The notes under the pieces were generated by a model that was not told the origin of the DNA, did not search any database, and saw only the letters and a list, made by a program, of their open reading frames with translations. A program made the translations under genes and the position numbers. Positions 38,096 through 49,421 of a stretch of 64,000 bases of DNA are shown here, piece after piece; the stretch's first letter is position 1; every line of letters begins with the position of its first letter. The DNA comes from Paramecium sonneborni (lineage: Eukaryota > Ciliophora > Oligohymenophorea > Peniculida > Parameciidae), in the NCBI GenBank assembly GCA_905182985.1, contig CAJJDN010000011.1, forward strand, positions 517,886 to 581,885. Direction: 5' to 3'.

Positions 38096-38441
38096 TCATT
38101 TTCCAGCTTATTCTGCTTCCATATGAGTATATGGTTTTTCTTTAGCTCTTTTTTCTTATTTTTTATGCTATAATATTCTTAGATAAGCATACTTATTTAC
38201 TAATTTAATGTTTTTTAATTGATTCTTCATTTACAAAGTATCTTGCACAAGAAACACAATAATATTACCCCAATCCAGGTAAGGTTTCATCAATTGGTTA
38301 ATTTTACCATTTTTATATATTTTCTGGTTTAATATCATCGTGTATTTAATCATTAGCTCTTTTATAGGATTTAGTTTTCAACATACGATGATGTTACTTA
38401 TTCTTTGCAGAATTTCCTTTTCTTTTATAAATACCACCCAT
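38096..38441 (-). CDS. ZNF593/BUD20-type C2H2 zinc-finger protein
   Basis: ATG at 38,441. A protein of about 107 residues starting MGGIYKRKGNSAKNKQHHR, basic throughout, then LPGLGQYYCVSCARYFVNEE with Cys-x2-Cys and HQISKQHKKQEK supplying the His pair, joined across a 25-nt intron. Size, Gly-rich start, position of the single finger and the KPYTHMEAEQAGK end match ZNF593/BUD20, a shuttling factor that helps export of pre-60S ribosomal particles. It lies between the convergent coiled-coil gene (17 nt apart) and TBCCD1. Confidence 0.85.
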
Positions 38442-38465
38442 TTAATAAATAATATTTTAAATATT

Positions 38466-39996
38466 TCATTATTCTTAATCTATTAATTTGACTAGATCAC
38501 TTATTCCTTTAATAGTACCTGTGGATACTAACCATTCTCTAAAATTGCCTTAAATAGCATTTTAAAGTAGTTTCTAATTTTCTTCTTTAAGATTAGATTG
38601 CTTGATTTATGCTTAAACCTAAGCAAATAATTGAAATCTATCATAAATAGCTTTAATGTAATCAGGGGGAGCCAATAATGGAAGAACGATTCTCTTATTT
38701 AAAATAAGATTAGTTACTTTTCATAATTCATCTATTAAGTTAAGATTTTCTTTTCTGTAATTTCTTTATTCATTCTATCGATATCAAAATTACATTCTAA
38801 AATTAAAGGAAAATCTATGCATCCAAAATGTGATTCTGGCAAAATGAATTTACTAAACTCATCAATAGGTAAAATCGACCAATCTATCTTACTCTATCCA
38901 ATAATTAAAGGTTTCTAGTATTTATCTCTACAGTATTTATTTATAGGTATTGATGCTTCTCTTAATCTTTAAAGTGTTTTTTCTGTATTTGAATTATTAG
39001 GTGCAAGAATTATGGATCTACAATCACCATAGAGAATAGGTGAATATGAACCATAATAATGGATTGTTGAATCTATTGTATTGCTAATTTTTATATAATT
39101 TGATGCTACACAAACAGTTATCTTTTCACATGAACTTATACTAGTGATCATTCTGACAGATCCAACAAATATTTAACAATTTGTGCATTGAGATATTGAC
39201 AATGTATTTACACAACTATCAATATAAATCATAGAGTCATCACATTAAGATATTTTTAAATCTTCTCCCATATTATTTTTGATTGTTACTGACTTTGTAA
39301 AACCACAGATTGATGATGCTAAGTATATTTATATATTTATGTACCATATTCTTAACATTAAATATTTTTTATTGTCCATTCTGATACAATATCTTTTCCT
39401 AATTTATTAGTGCGATCAAAAATCATTTAACTTATTGATTTCTAATCATTATAAAAAATCAAAGATAATATATTAAATTCTTAACTAGTTATAGTTTCTT
39501 AATTGTTTGTTAACAAAGTCATCCAATCTTTAATATTTGATTTAACAAATTATATTACTTACTGTGATTCATTTTATTGAGATTAAATTCTCATTGTTTT
39601 TGCTCTTGGAGAATTTAATGGAGAGTAAGAATTAATTGATTGTCTTTATCTTTCTTAATATTTTACATCATTAATGTTAATATTTTCAAAAATTGAATGT
39701 CTTCCTGCTTAATTAAAATTTTGTAAAGACAAGAATAATGTTAATTATTTAATATCAACCATTTTACGTTCTACTGTAGGCTAATTATCTAAAGCCATTT
39801 AAAAAAAAGTGAAAATAATTTCAGCATCAATATTAGACACTTAATACTTTTGAGCTAGATCTCTAAATTATTCAAAGGAGATTAATGAATTGTTTATTTG
39901 ACTTAAAATCTAGGGATTCAATTTGAATGGAAATATAAAGTGTTCAAAAATTGTATATTTGATGTTAAGAGCTCTATTATCCAATTAAAAAGACAT
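38466..39996 (-). CDS. TBCC domain-containing protein 1 (TBCCD1)
   Basis: ATG at 39,996. After a helical N-terminal half (NIKYTIFEHFIFPFKLN) and a Ser-rich segment, a beta-helical C-CAP/TBCC domain follows a 26-nt intron: DDSMIYIDSCVNTLSISQC, QIFVGSVRMITSISSCEKI, YYGSYSPILYGDCRSIILAP and NTEKTLQRLREASIPIN. The downstream IDWSILPIDEFSKFILP fits TBCCD1 rather than tubulin cofactor C. TBCCD1 is needed for basal body or centriole positioning in algae, ciliates and animals. A 26-nt intron restores the frame near the 3' end (about 38,730). About 490 residues, the usual size. It starts 234 nt from the divergent pseudokinase gene. Confidence 0.82.
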
Positions 39997-40230
39997 GTGA
40001 ATTGAATATTTATTTTATCTCTCAAATTTATAAATATAGTATTACAAAAACTTATTTTTCCTTAAGTTTTATTTAAAAAATTATAAATCAATAAAGATAA
40101 AAAATAAATAGAAAACACATGATTAGTTTACAAATAAAATTAAGATTTCAATAAAATATATATTTATATATTTATGTATTAGAATAGTTCTGAGGTAAAT
40201 CATTCAGAATCATGATAGCATTATGAATTC

Positions 40231-41727
40231 ATGAATAGTAATCTTGTGATTGAAGAAATCACAATGGAAGTAGATAATTATAAAGAAGTTGTCCAAATTG
40301 CTGATGAAAACAAAATCAAGGTGGCACTTGTATTGTATAGTCAAAATAAAAAACTAGGTAGACAACATAAAACTCAAATAAGAATTCTTGCTTGCAGACA
40401 ACTATCTATCATTCTCCCAAGTTCTAATTATCTCAAACATAAGCCATAATTGTGATTATGATGATCCCTTCTTTCACTATATTCTTATGATCACTAAAGT
40501 CATTCGTAAGGCTATTAAAAGAATGTTAGTCCCTAATAGTATTAAAACTAAATAGGAATTCATTGTATTGTTAATCTAATATAGAGATCAAAGAAAATCA
40601 ACTCTTTCGTTGTTTCTATTAGGATATCAATATTGGCTTTATTACTTCCACTGGTTAGATTAAATCCACTGCTTTTATCTATATTCATAAGAATATTAAA
40701 GACTGTATTATTAAAAAGATAGTTATTGATTAAAAATAAGAGCGAGTTAGATTTTTAATGCATTTTTTTAGAATTGAAAACATAATCAAGATACCATATG
40801 TAAAATAAGATTACAAACACTAATTTCTTAAAACTAATAAATTCAAAAATGAATTTATCATATTAAATGAAGAATCTGAAAGTCATTAAGCTTTATTTCA
40901 TGTTTACAAACCTATGGATGATTAGATATATTTTGTTAAAAGAGTAATATTTTAAATCTATTTTTTTATAGATTCATTTACAAGCTACTTTTAATTCATC
41001 ATTTATGTATGTTTTTCATTCAAATGATATACATATAAGTAAAGCCAAAATACTTGCTTCCCTTTCGCATCCTAATCTAATTAGATTATATGACTGGTGG
41101 CTAGAAATTCTCAACTTTAAACCATATCTTTTTATGTAAATTGAATATTGCACATATCCACGTTATATATCATAAACCAAAAATTTGCTTAGCTATGCAT
41201 ATTTTTATATGAACCCTATGGATTGCAAATAAAAACATAAGTTAATTTAGAATATTATGCAATAAATAATATAAGGCTTAGAATTTTTAAAATAAAGAAA
41301 CATTCATATAATAGATTTAAAACCAGAAAATATTATAGTTACAATTACTATCACTGGAGATTTATAAGTAATTTATATTGTAGATTTTTAATAGGTCTTA
41401 ATTTCTGATTTCAACCCTACTGATAATAAATCAAAATCAAAAAATATAGAAAATATATCTGTTGCTTTTGGAGCATTAATTATGCATTTAATCTTAACAT
41501 TCCCAGGAGATGGCACACTCAGAAATAACTATATTATTAAATTTTAAAGTATGAACTTATAGGATTCAATATCACTTTTTGATTCATGGGCTCAAAAAGT
41601 TAAAAATAGAAATCGAGATTTTTCATTTCATCTCTTTAAAAACTTAATGCTATAAGCTCTATCCCTTTTAACAAATTAATATCATGATTTCCATGAACTT
41701 AAAACTATTATTTAAAAAATCGTTTGA
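40231..41727 (+). CDS. eIF2-alpha-kinase-like pseudokinase
   Basis: ATG at 40,231 (an in-frame TGA lies just upstream). Three introns of 22-28 nt. After a helical N-terminal region the kinase-like fold shows ILASLSHPNLIRLYDWWLE and YLFMQIEYC, the pattern of GCN2/PERK-type kinases, then QGLEFLKQRNIHIIDLKPEN and IVDFQQVL. The catalytic HRD is replaced by His-Ile-Ile-Asp, the DFG by Asp-Phe-Gln, and no clear glycine loop is seen. Asp and the Lys-Pro-Glu-Asn remain. It may have little or no activity and act as a scaffold. A stress-response link is inference from the family only. Confidence 0.65.
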
Positions 41728-42217
41728 TTTATTATTAGTATTTGATTTCATATGATTTATTTTTAGAATATTATATAAGATGATTAAATAATATATGATA
41801 AATTAAATATGAATAAAAATAATACACAATAATATACTCTAGTATTAAATTTTTATTTAATTTTAATAATATAAAAACTAATAATTATTGATAAAAGTTA
41901 GATTTTATTATCACGTTTTTATTATTCTTTTTACTCTAAGTATTTTTCAAAAATTATTTCTAAGTTGTTATCTAAATTAAGTGACATATTGAACTTTTAA
42001 AAGTTAATAAATTACTAAAATGATTAAACGATTAATGATGAAACTAAGAAACAGTCCCTAAATATTTAATTTAAAATAAATTCTTTTTGTATGTTTTAAA
42101 TAATTTTGATGTCTAAAAATAATCATTCCAAAATGGTATGACATATCTGTGAATAATTAGATTTATAACGAAGCTTTTTTTAATTTTACAATCATTATTA
42201 AAAATTAACATACCCTT
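41728..42217. other. AT-rich intergenic stretch
   Basis: Nearly 490 nt of A/T-rich sequence between tandem plus-strand genes with no supported frame. It presumably holds the 3' end of the pseudokinase transcript and the promoter of the next gene. Confidence 0.5.
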
Positions 42218-45200
42218 ATGAATTTTTCAGCTGCTGTAATAATTTTTATCATTTTTTAGCTTGGAGAAGACGATGAATATGTTCGACTTTAAAAAATAAG
42301 TTTAGGAATTAAAGAAGTTTCCATAAACTTAAGAAACATGTAAATTATTACAGATCATAACATCTTAAAATCAAGTTTCAATTTATTATTTATAATAAGT
42401 GATTTGCTCCTATCCTTTCTAATAGGCTAGCATTGAATTACTAATTTCAGCTTTCTTTGATTATTTTAAACATAAGTTATTCCTTTTGGCTTTTTATAGG
42501 GCACTTTAAGAAGTAAGTGAATTATAAGAATACAGAGAATTTTTAGGAAATAGAAGCACTAAGAATTTAAAGATGTCAATTAAGTAATTAATCAACAATA
42601 AATAATAGCGGAAATGTTAATAAGATTATTGAATAATAATAAAAATAGGGTTCCGTACCATTTTCCAAATAGGTTATAGAGAAATTGTTAATAGCTAAAA
42701 GATTCGCTTGTTCTTACTTGAAGAGATTCTTTTAATTGGCGATTGAATTAAATGTAGATTTGGAGGAGATGTCAAAAATATTTAAATAATTCATTATGCA
42801 TACTAGATGCCATAAATTTTAATAATAATTGATTGATTAGTTCTTTGATTGCAAATAAAGTATATTTTATGACTTTTCTTGGAAGAATAAATATGATTTA
42901 GAATTAGATGATTGTAAATAATTTTATAATTTTTAAGTTTGTAATAGATGGACAATTGAGGTTACCCCTAAGTGGGTTCTGGAAAGAAAAAATTCGATGA
43001 CTTCATTTAATTATATCTAAACAGAAAAATAAATATAACTTGAATAAGATGATGAATATATAACACCAGCCAGTAAAGTAGAATCTGTGGCTGATTATGT
43101 AGAGATTATGTAGAAAATAATTTGCAAGCCTCTAGAAATGATTTCTCAACATGACTTACTCCATCTACATAATGGTGATAATATTGAAATCCTTATAAAA
43201 TTTATAATTAATCCTCTTGAAACAGAACTTATAGATGATTGGGTATTTATGTAAAACATTATTAAAGGGATTAGTTTTTTAAAGAAAAGAAATAGAAATG
43301 AATGATTACAAAACCATTTTTAAGTCTTGTATTATATCTTTGGATTATCTTTATATTGTTAGATCATTCAAAAGTCTTTAATTTTTGACCTAAAAGATTA
43401 ATAATTCTAGATTTTATCTAACAATTTAAGAAATGACTCCTAAAATATGTATTAAATTAATTTTTATTATTAGTTGAATAAATCTTAGAAATTTTTAATA
43501 CAGAATCAACTTAATTGAATTTAAATCATTTAGCCATGCTAATTGACTAATTATTATTAATTTGTCCAAAAACTAGTTTATTAAAAATAATCGAGACAGA
43601 TTTTCTATTTTTATTGTTATTATACTCTAGTAACGCATTTATTGAATCTTTACTAACAGATATTTTAGACTTAACAGTAGATAAATATAAACTTGGTTAT
43701 TATATTTAAGAATAAATTTGGATATATATAATGGAAACCAAATGGATAGACTATTTAAATCATTCTATATTTGAAAAGAATTATTCATTTGGTAATCAAA
43801 AATTTCCAATAGAAAATAGTCAACAAAAATCTCAAATACTCAACATTTTATCAAGATTTAAAGATTTTCAAAAACCTATTGAAATTGTGAAAATAAGTGC
43901 ATTAGATGAATTTATTGGACCTTTGGGAGGATAATCGGATTAATAAAATACAGAAGATCAATAATAATTTCCTGAAAATATATCTTATGCTTAATTATTA
44001 GAATAAGATATTGATGCAATAAGGGCATATTTAGATGAAAGAAGAATACAGAAATCTATTAATTAGAGTAGAAAATAAAGTCGAAAAGTTGAATCATAAA
44101 TGGTGAGCTATCGTTCTACAATTATTTCACATAATCGTAATATAAGTTTAAATGTATCATCTTTACCATCAATTAATACTCCAAAATCAATTCCAAATAA
44201 ATTCTCTGAATTACAAATTGTAGTTAATGATTCGAAATCAAAAAGAGGTAGTATTGAAAAATAAGACAAACAAGAAAAAAGTACTAATTCTAAGACATCA
44301 TAATGGGCATAAACACTATTATTAACTTCTAGATCATCTTTGTCATCAGATACAGGTTTTTCAACTAGTAAATCAATTATGCTCTACCCATCAGGAAATC
44401 AAAAAGTAAATCCAAGTCAATTTGAAATAGATTAAACAGATTTTTATTATAATCCAAATACTTATGAACATCTAATAGAGTTATTAGACAAAATCATAAA
44501 TGTGATATGCATTCATTAGAATAGAAATTTAAATAATGTACCAGCTTTTTATAATTTAATTTTCAACTAAGAGTTAGTATTTAACTTATTTAAATTTTAT
44601 TTGTATGGGATTAATTTAAAGAGAGATACAAGTTTTCAATGTGGTAGAATTATAAATTCTATTTATTCTCTTGCAAAAAAATTTGGAAATTTTGAATAAA
44701 AAGAAATGTTAAGGGAAACATTTTTTTAAATAATTGAATATCTCAATAAAATAATCATAAACTTAAATAGATTAAATTGTGATATCAATTTTACTAGTTA
44801 ATTTATACTATTTCAAACAATTACTAATGGTTTTGCAATTTTTGAAGCATATGATGTAACAAAATTAAATAAGAATATTTATAAATTCTTAAATGAAACA
44901 ATAATCCATTTATTTATTATTTAATTCTTTAAGAGCAAATAAAATAGTTTATATCAATATTAGTTTGTTGAATTTATGAATTTGATTTTTGAAAAGGCAC
45001 CTACATACCTATTATAAAATATATTATTTAATGTTGGATTAATTAGTTCACTTTATAATGCATATACAACTTTTTATGCTAATGGTTTTAAAAGCCATAG
45101 TTATAATGAAAGCTTGTTTTATTATATAACAAAGTTGATACAAATTATACATAGCAATTTAAATAAAAGAGAATTAAATGTAATTTTAAGTTCTTTATAA

Positions 45201-45508
45201 CCACTTGATTCTTGGAAATGTTTAATGAAAACACTACCAAGTAGTCAGATTATAAAAGAAAAAAAATTAAAAACTTAAGAAGTTGAATAATAAAAATCTA
45301 ATTTTGAATCTTAATAAAGTATAAGATAATCAATTTTAAATGAGAGCAGAGGATCTATAACATTATCATTGAACAATAGAAAGTATCATATAAAATTATA
45401 TATAGACCTTCACAAAAATAAACAACTCCTTAAAAACTCAGTGCTAGAATAATATAACTATAATAAAAAATTTTATCAGGTTAATCCCCATCCTTAATAG
45501 CCTACTGA
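42218..45508 (+). CDS. large helical protein of about 1,050 residues, unknown
   Basis: ATG at 42,218 with a 24-nt intron after six codons. Several more introns of 22-30 nt are needed in the first 350 nt, where my exon joins are uncertain. From 42,640 on the frame is nearly continuous, with introns near 43,455 and 45,382. The protein is hydrophilic and helical (KQVIEKLLIAKRFACSYLKR, FFQLAIELNVDLEEMSKIF), with a Ser-rich linker around 44,080-44,430 and a second helical region (FILFQTITNGFAIFEAYD, ESLLTDILDLTVDKY). The repeated amphipathic helices suggest ARM/HEAT-like architecture. No named domain recognised. Confidence 0.6.
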
Positions 45509-45718
45509 TAAAAATATTATTATTTTATTAAAAATAATTATAAATTCATATATTTTCTTGAAAAGAATAGTTTTATTTAATTTAACTAATATAAAATTTT
45601 AAGATTTTATCTGTTTTAATATAAAACATAAGAAATCTGAATTTATTTTTTCAGATTTTTTTTGATGTAAAAATTAAAGTAATATTAAAACAATTAATTT
45701 ATAAAGGGATCATTATTA

Positions 45719-46379
45719 TCATTCTAAGATTTAGGGAATCTTTAACCCTTAAATTTTTGCAAATTATCTAAAACTTAGTAAAGGACCTTCTGGAATTTGT
45801 GACTCAAAATCAAATTGTTTAATTTTTTTATAATAGTTTATTTTATATCTTTCACTTATTTAGTTTTGAGAATCATTTTAAGAATTAGCAATATTAGTAT
45901 TAGTTCCAAAATTATGAGTATTAGAATTATTGTTTTTTTATTGAAGTATAAAATTTAAGACTTTATTGAAATTTTTTCTTTTTTAATTCATAATTTAGAG
46001 TTACATTCCTTGTTATGATAAAGAGATTTCTATATTATTATTTATATTGGTAATATGTTATTGATTAATTATTTGATGAGAATTAATTTAGGATTGTTTC
46101 AAACGATGAGTAAGAGAACGAGATCTATGTTTCATTTAATTTAATTCAATTTGAGTAGATTAATCATGTTTAATACTATTTAAGCATCATGAATTACTTT
46201 TAAAATGAGGATTTTTAAAACTTATGATGGTTTTCTTTTGATGAATTTAGTTTAGTTTATTAATAAATGTGTTTTTAAATAGAAGTAGCTCTTGATTATA
46301 TTTTTGATTAAATTAAGGGTATTTTGGATTTAGAAAAGTCGAAGTGAGATGTTGGTATAATTTGTTTATTAAAATTCAT
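45719..46379 (-). CDS. basic Asn/Gln/Ser-rich hypothetical protein
   Basis: ATG at 46,379. About 210 residues with one 22-nt intron after residue 58. Composition is His/Lys/Asn/Gln/Ser-rich with KHRSRSLTHRLKQSQ in the middle and a conserved-looking end, FDFESQIPEGPLLSFRQFA. No domain or membrane segment. The 3' end is convergent with the large plus-strand gene, about 210 nt apart. Function unknown. Confidence 0.6.
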
Positions 46380-46489
46380 TACAATATAAAGTATGTAAAA
46401 TAATTAGCATTTTATTTTATCTACGTCATTAAAATGATTATATAAGGATGTAAATAATAATTGTTTAATATCATAAATAAAATAAAGAA

Positions 46490-46908
46490 ATGAAAGCTAT
46501 CTTAATTGTTGTTCTTTTAGCTATCACATATGGTGCAGATCCAGAATAATGCTTAAAAGAGAGATGCCCAAATGAATATGCAGCTTGTTAAAAAGAAGTC
46601 TTTGGATGTGCATCAGCAGCAATGAAATGCAAAAATCAATGTGGAGGAGATGATGCTGAATGTATGTTGAACTGTGCTTTAGCATCAAAGAATGCCAAAT
46701 TGATTGCATTGTAAATTTTTATATTTATTTAAGGGCTCAATGTGGACATGAAAAATGTGCTGATGTTGCTGTATCCTTCTGTGATGTTGAAACTTGTATT
46801 GAGTCTTTCAAGAGTGAATGCACATAAAACTTAGGATTAAAATCATTTTAATGTGCTTCAACTTTCTTCGAAAGACATCCAGAATGTTCATGTGTAACTG
46901 AGTTCTGA
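46490..46908 (+). CDS. secreted 16-cysteine protein A
   Basis: ATG at 46,490 starts a classic signal peptide (MKAILIVVLLAITYG). The mature part is about 116 residues with 16 cysteines (CLKERCPNEYAAC ... FFERHPECSC). A 23-nt intron (46,711-46,733) splits it in phase 2 after Leu-Ile-Ala. The intron, cysteine number, FFERHPEC motif and total length are shared with the next gene, so they are paralogues. All cysteines can pair, fitting an extracellular disulfide-rich protein or one stored in secretory granules. No homology to named toxins or surface antigens was evident. Function unknown. Confidence 0.8.
46711..46733 (+). other. 23-nt intron in secreted protein A
   Basis: GTAAATTTTTATATTTATTTAAG, phase 2, at the same codon position as the 27-nt intron of its paralogue (47,294-47,320). 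It is an example of the minimal intron class seen throughout the window. Confidence 0.85.
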
Positions 46909-47072
46909 AAAAAAAAGAAAGTTAGAAGATATAAGCATAGAATATGATTTATATGCCTGTATCTATTAATTTGTATTATCATAACACTATATTCTTTTTA
47001 GATTACCTTCATAACGTCATCAGGATATTATAAAAAAAAATCTTATATATATGATGTATTATTAAAATTAAA

Positions 47073-47504
47073 ATGAAAGCACTCTTGTTCATTGTTCTTT
47101 TGGCTTTTGCTGTTGCTTAAGATGATCCAGTAGAATTATGTGTCAGAGAAAAATGTCCAGATGAAGTAGCTGCTTGTGAAAAGAATGCCTTCTGTGCTAT
47201 TGCTGCTACAAATTGTTCAAATAAATGTTCTGCTGATTATGATTGTTTAGTTGAATGTGCTAACAAATCAGGAAATAAATTACTTATTGCTTTGTAACTA
47301 TTTATAATTTTATATTTTAGGAGTAAATGTGGTTAAGCTAATTGTTATCCATCATTCTAATTCTCTAATGAATGTGATGTTGCTACTTGTGCTGCAGTCT
47401 TAAGAGAAGAATGTCTTGATTCAAATTCATTATCCAGCTTCTAATGTGCCTTTGGCTTCTTTGAAAGACATCCAGAATGTGAATGCGTCTAAGAATTAGT
47501 CTGA
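47073..47504 (+). CDS. secreted 16-cysteine protein B (paralogue of A)
   Basis: ATG at 47,073 starts signal peptide MKALLFIVLLAFAVA. Mature protein carries 16 cysteines with nearly the same spacing as protein A and the same FFERHPEC motif near the end. A 27-nt intron (47,294-47,320) sits at the same place and phase as in A. The two genes are in tandem, 164 nt apart, so this is a local duplication that has diverged strongly except for cysteines. Both have short AT-rich leaders. Confidence 0.8.
47294..47320 (+). other. 27-nt intron in secreted protein B
   Basis: GT...AG intron at the position homologous to that in the neighbouring paralogue. Lengths differ (23 versus 27 nt) and the interior shows no clear similarity beyond A/T richness. 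Confidence 0.85.
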
Positions 47505-47693
47505 ATAACAATGTTATACATTTTATCAAATATAATACATCATTTACCATTGTTAAATCAATCAAATATACATCTATATCAAATCTATATATTGCATTAC
47601 TTCTCTTTTACACAGTAACTATATATAGTTCTTTACTTTTATTTAAAAATAAAAAAATCCAATTGTTTTTATTAACTACAATTTAATTATTTA

Positions 47694-49162
47694 TCATAAT
47701 AATTCAATACATCTATTTATGATATTAAAAATCATTTAATTCTTTACTATTTGTAAACAATTCTCCATTATTGCTCTAAAATTATAATTCTTTAAAAATT
47801 TTATCAGCATCTCTTTATTTTCAAAATCTTATATTAAATATAATATAACTTGCCAAACTTATACTAATTAATTCTAATCAATATTATTTTTTTATTACTT
47901 CCATTGTTAAAGTTACAGAATGTATTATCCCTTAAGCCAATTAATCTACTTAATCTCCATGACATTAATCTTAGATTAATAAAACCTAAAGTAAATTAAA
48001 ATAAGCCTATATTAACTATAATATTAATATTTTATTTTACATCAAAATTTTAAGTAAGAAGTATCAAATTTAAAATCTTATTTAAAATATTTTATCCTTT
48101 CAAAAATTCTTCAATCTCTCTATTGTTTACTGCTTCCATTAATAAATATCCAGATCTTATTTTAGCCTCTTAAATAATATCATTTTAAATCAATATTTTA
48201 TTAATCACATTCCAAGAATGCTCTATAAAAAATTAAACAAAAACATCTGGTTGTTACATTAACAAATGATTTAAAAAATCCAAAAATTCTAACTGATTAT
48301 ATCTATATACTTTACATATACTGTTTAGTTTTTATTTTACTATTCTAATTAATGTATAATCTAATCGACATTTCTTGAAAAAAACTTTTCTCTACAAAAT
48401 GTAAATTAAGATGTTGCTTTAAAAATTATAGGCAATAAATATTCAGATTAAAAATCTAATAATGCTTCATTTAAGTTAAGTAAACAATCAAATAACCATT
48501 CAAATAAATCAGACATTGAAGATATATCTGGATTGATTAGTGACCAAATCATAAAAAAGAAGCATTCAATATAATTTTAACTAAAATTATCCATCCTTTA
48601 ATTTATGAATTAAGTAACAACAATATCAATTAAATTTGAGTTTTTTATAGCCAATCGATATAATTATGAATATTGAATTAAAACACTGAATAGAAACATA
48701 ATCTAATATTGCAGGAAATGTTACTTATTACTAAATTTCTTTATCTACCTTTTCAAAATTACTTTGCAATTGATTTAGCAATTAATATTAATATAAAGCA
48801 TGATGCACTTCAGAGATATCATGCTCTATTGCTATAAAAATAAAGATCAATATTTTAATTTATTTTTTAGTCATCTTAAAATTTGCTATAAGAAATTTGA
48901 AATAAGGAAACTCATTATTAAATAAAAGCATTTGGAATTATTTTTTATCAAAATTATCCTCCCATTTTTTTAAAATTTTTAATAAATTTTTTTCATCAAA
49001 ATCCTATTTAATTTATAAAGTGAGTTCTTAGAAAAATTCACTCTCAGTTGTAACTATTGAGTCTTAATTACCTTTACTAATCAATCCTCTCACTTTTTAA
49101 AAAATTTTTTCATTTGCTTATTTTCTAATTTATTATCTGAACTCTTCTCTTTTTTATTTCAT
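47694..49162 (-). CDS. IBB/ARM importin-alpha-like protein (paralogue of 31.4-kb gene)
   Basis: ATG at 49,162 reads MKQKREEFRQQIRKQANEKI, an Arg/Lys-rich helix like the importin-beta-binding domain. Helical repeats follow (LLKILKKWEDNFDKKQFQML, SMSDLFEWLFDCLLNLNEALL). A 22-nt intron is clear; at least two more are needed between 47,900 and 48,330 and I have not fixed their exact borders. The later exon SGYLLMEAVNNREIEEFLKG and a final RAIMENCLQIVKN are consistent with ARM-type repeats. Similar in layout to the gene at 31,375-32,923; both are too divergent for a firm importin-alpha call. Confidence 0.5.
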
Positions 49163-49421
49163 AAATTAATTAATTCTTGTTTATTTAATAATAATTTATT
49201 ATTATATTGGATATTATTCAATTTAATACTATAAATATAATAACCTTTTAAAAACATAAAAAAGATTAAATATGAGTTAACCAATATAATAAATCTCTTA
49301 AAATTAATAATAAAATTTTCATTAGAAAATAGAATGTTTTTAATTATTGATCTGAAATGATATAATTAAGAAGCTTTATTATAAATTTTATGTTATATTT
49401 TTTCTTAAAATTTAATTAAAC

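Noticed and set aside
45506..45664. Longer 3' extension of the large plus-strand gene to TGA near 45,664
   Set aside because: A 23-nt intron near 45,382 gives a more protein-like end at 45,508; the extension is mostly A/T-rich low complexity.
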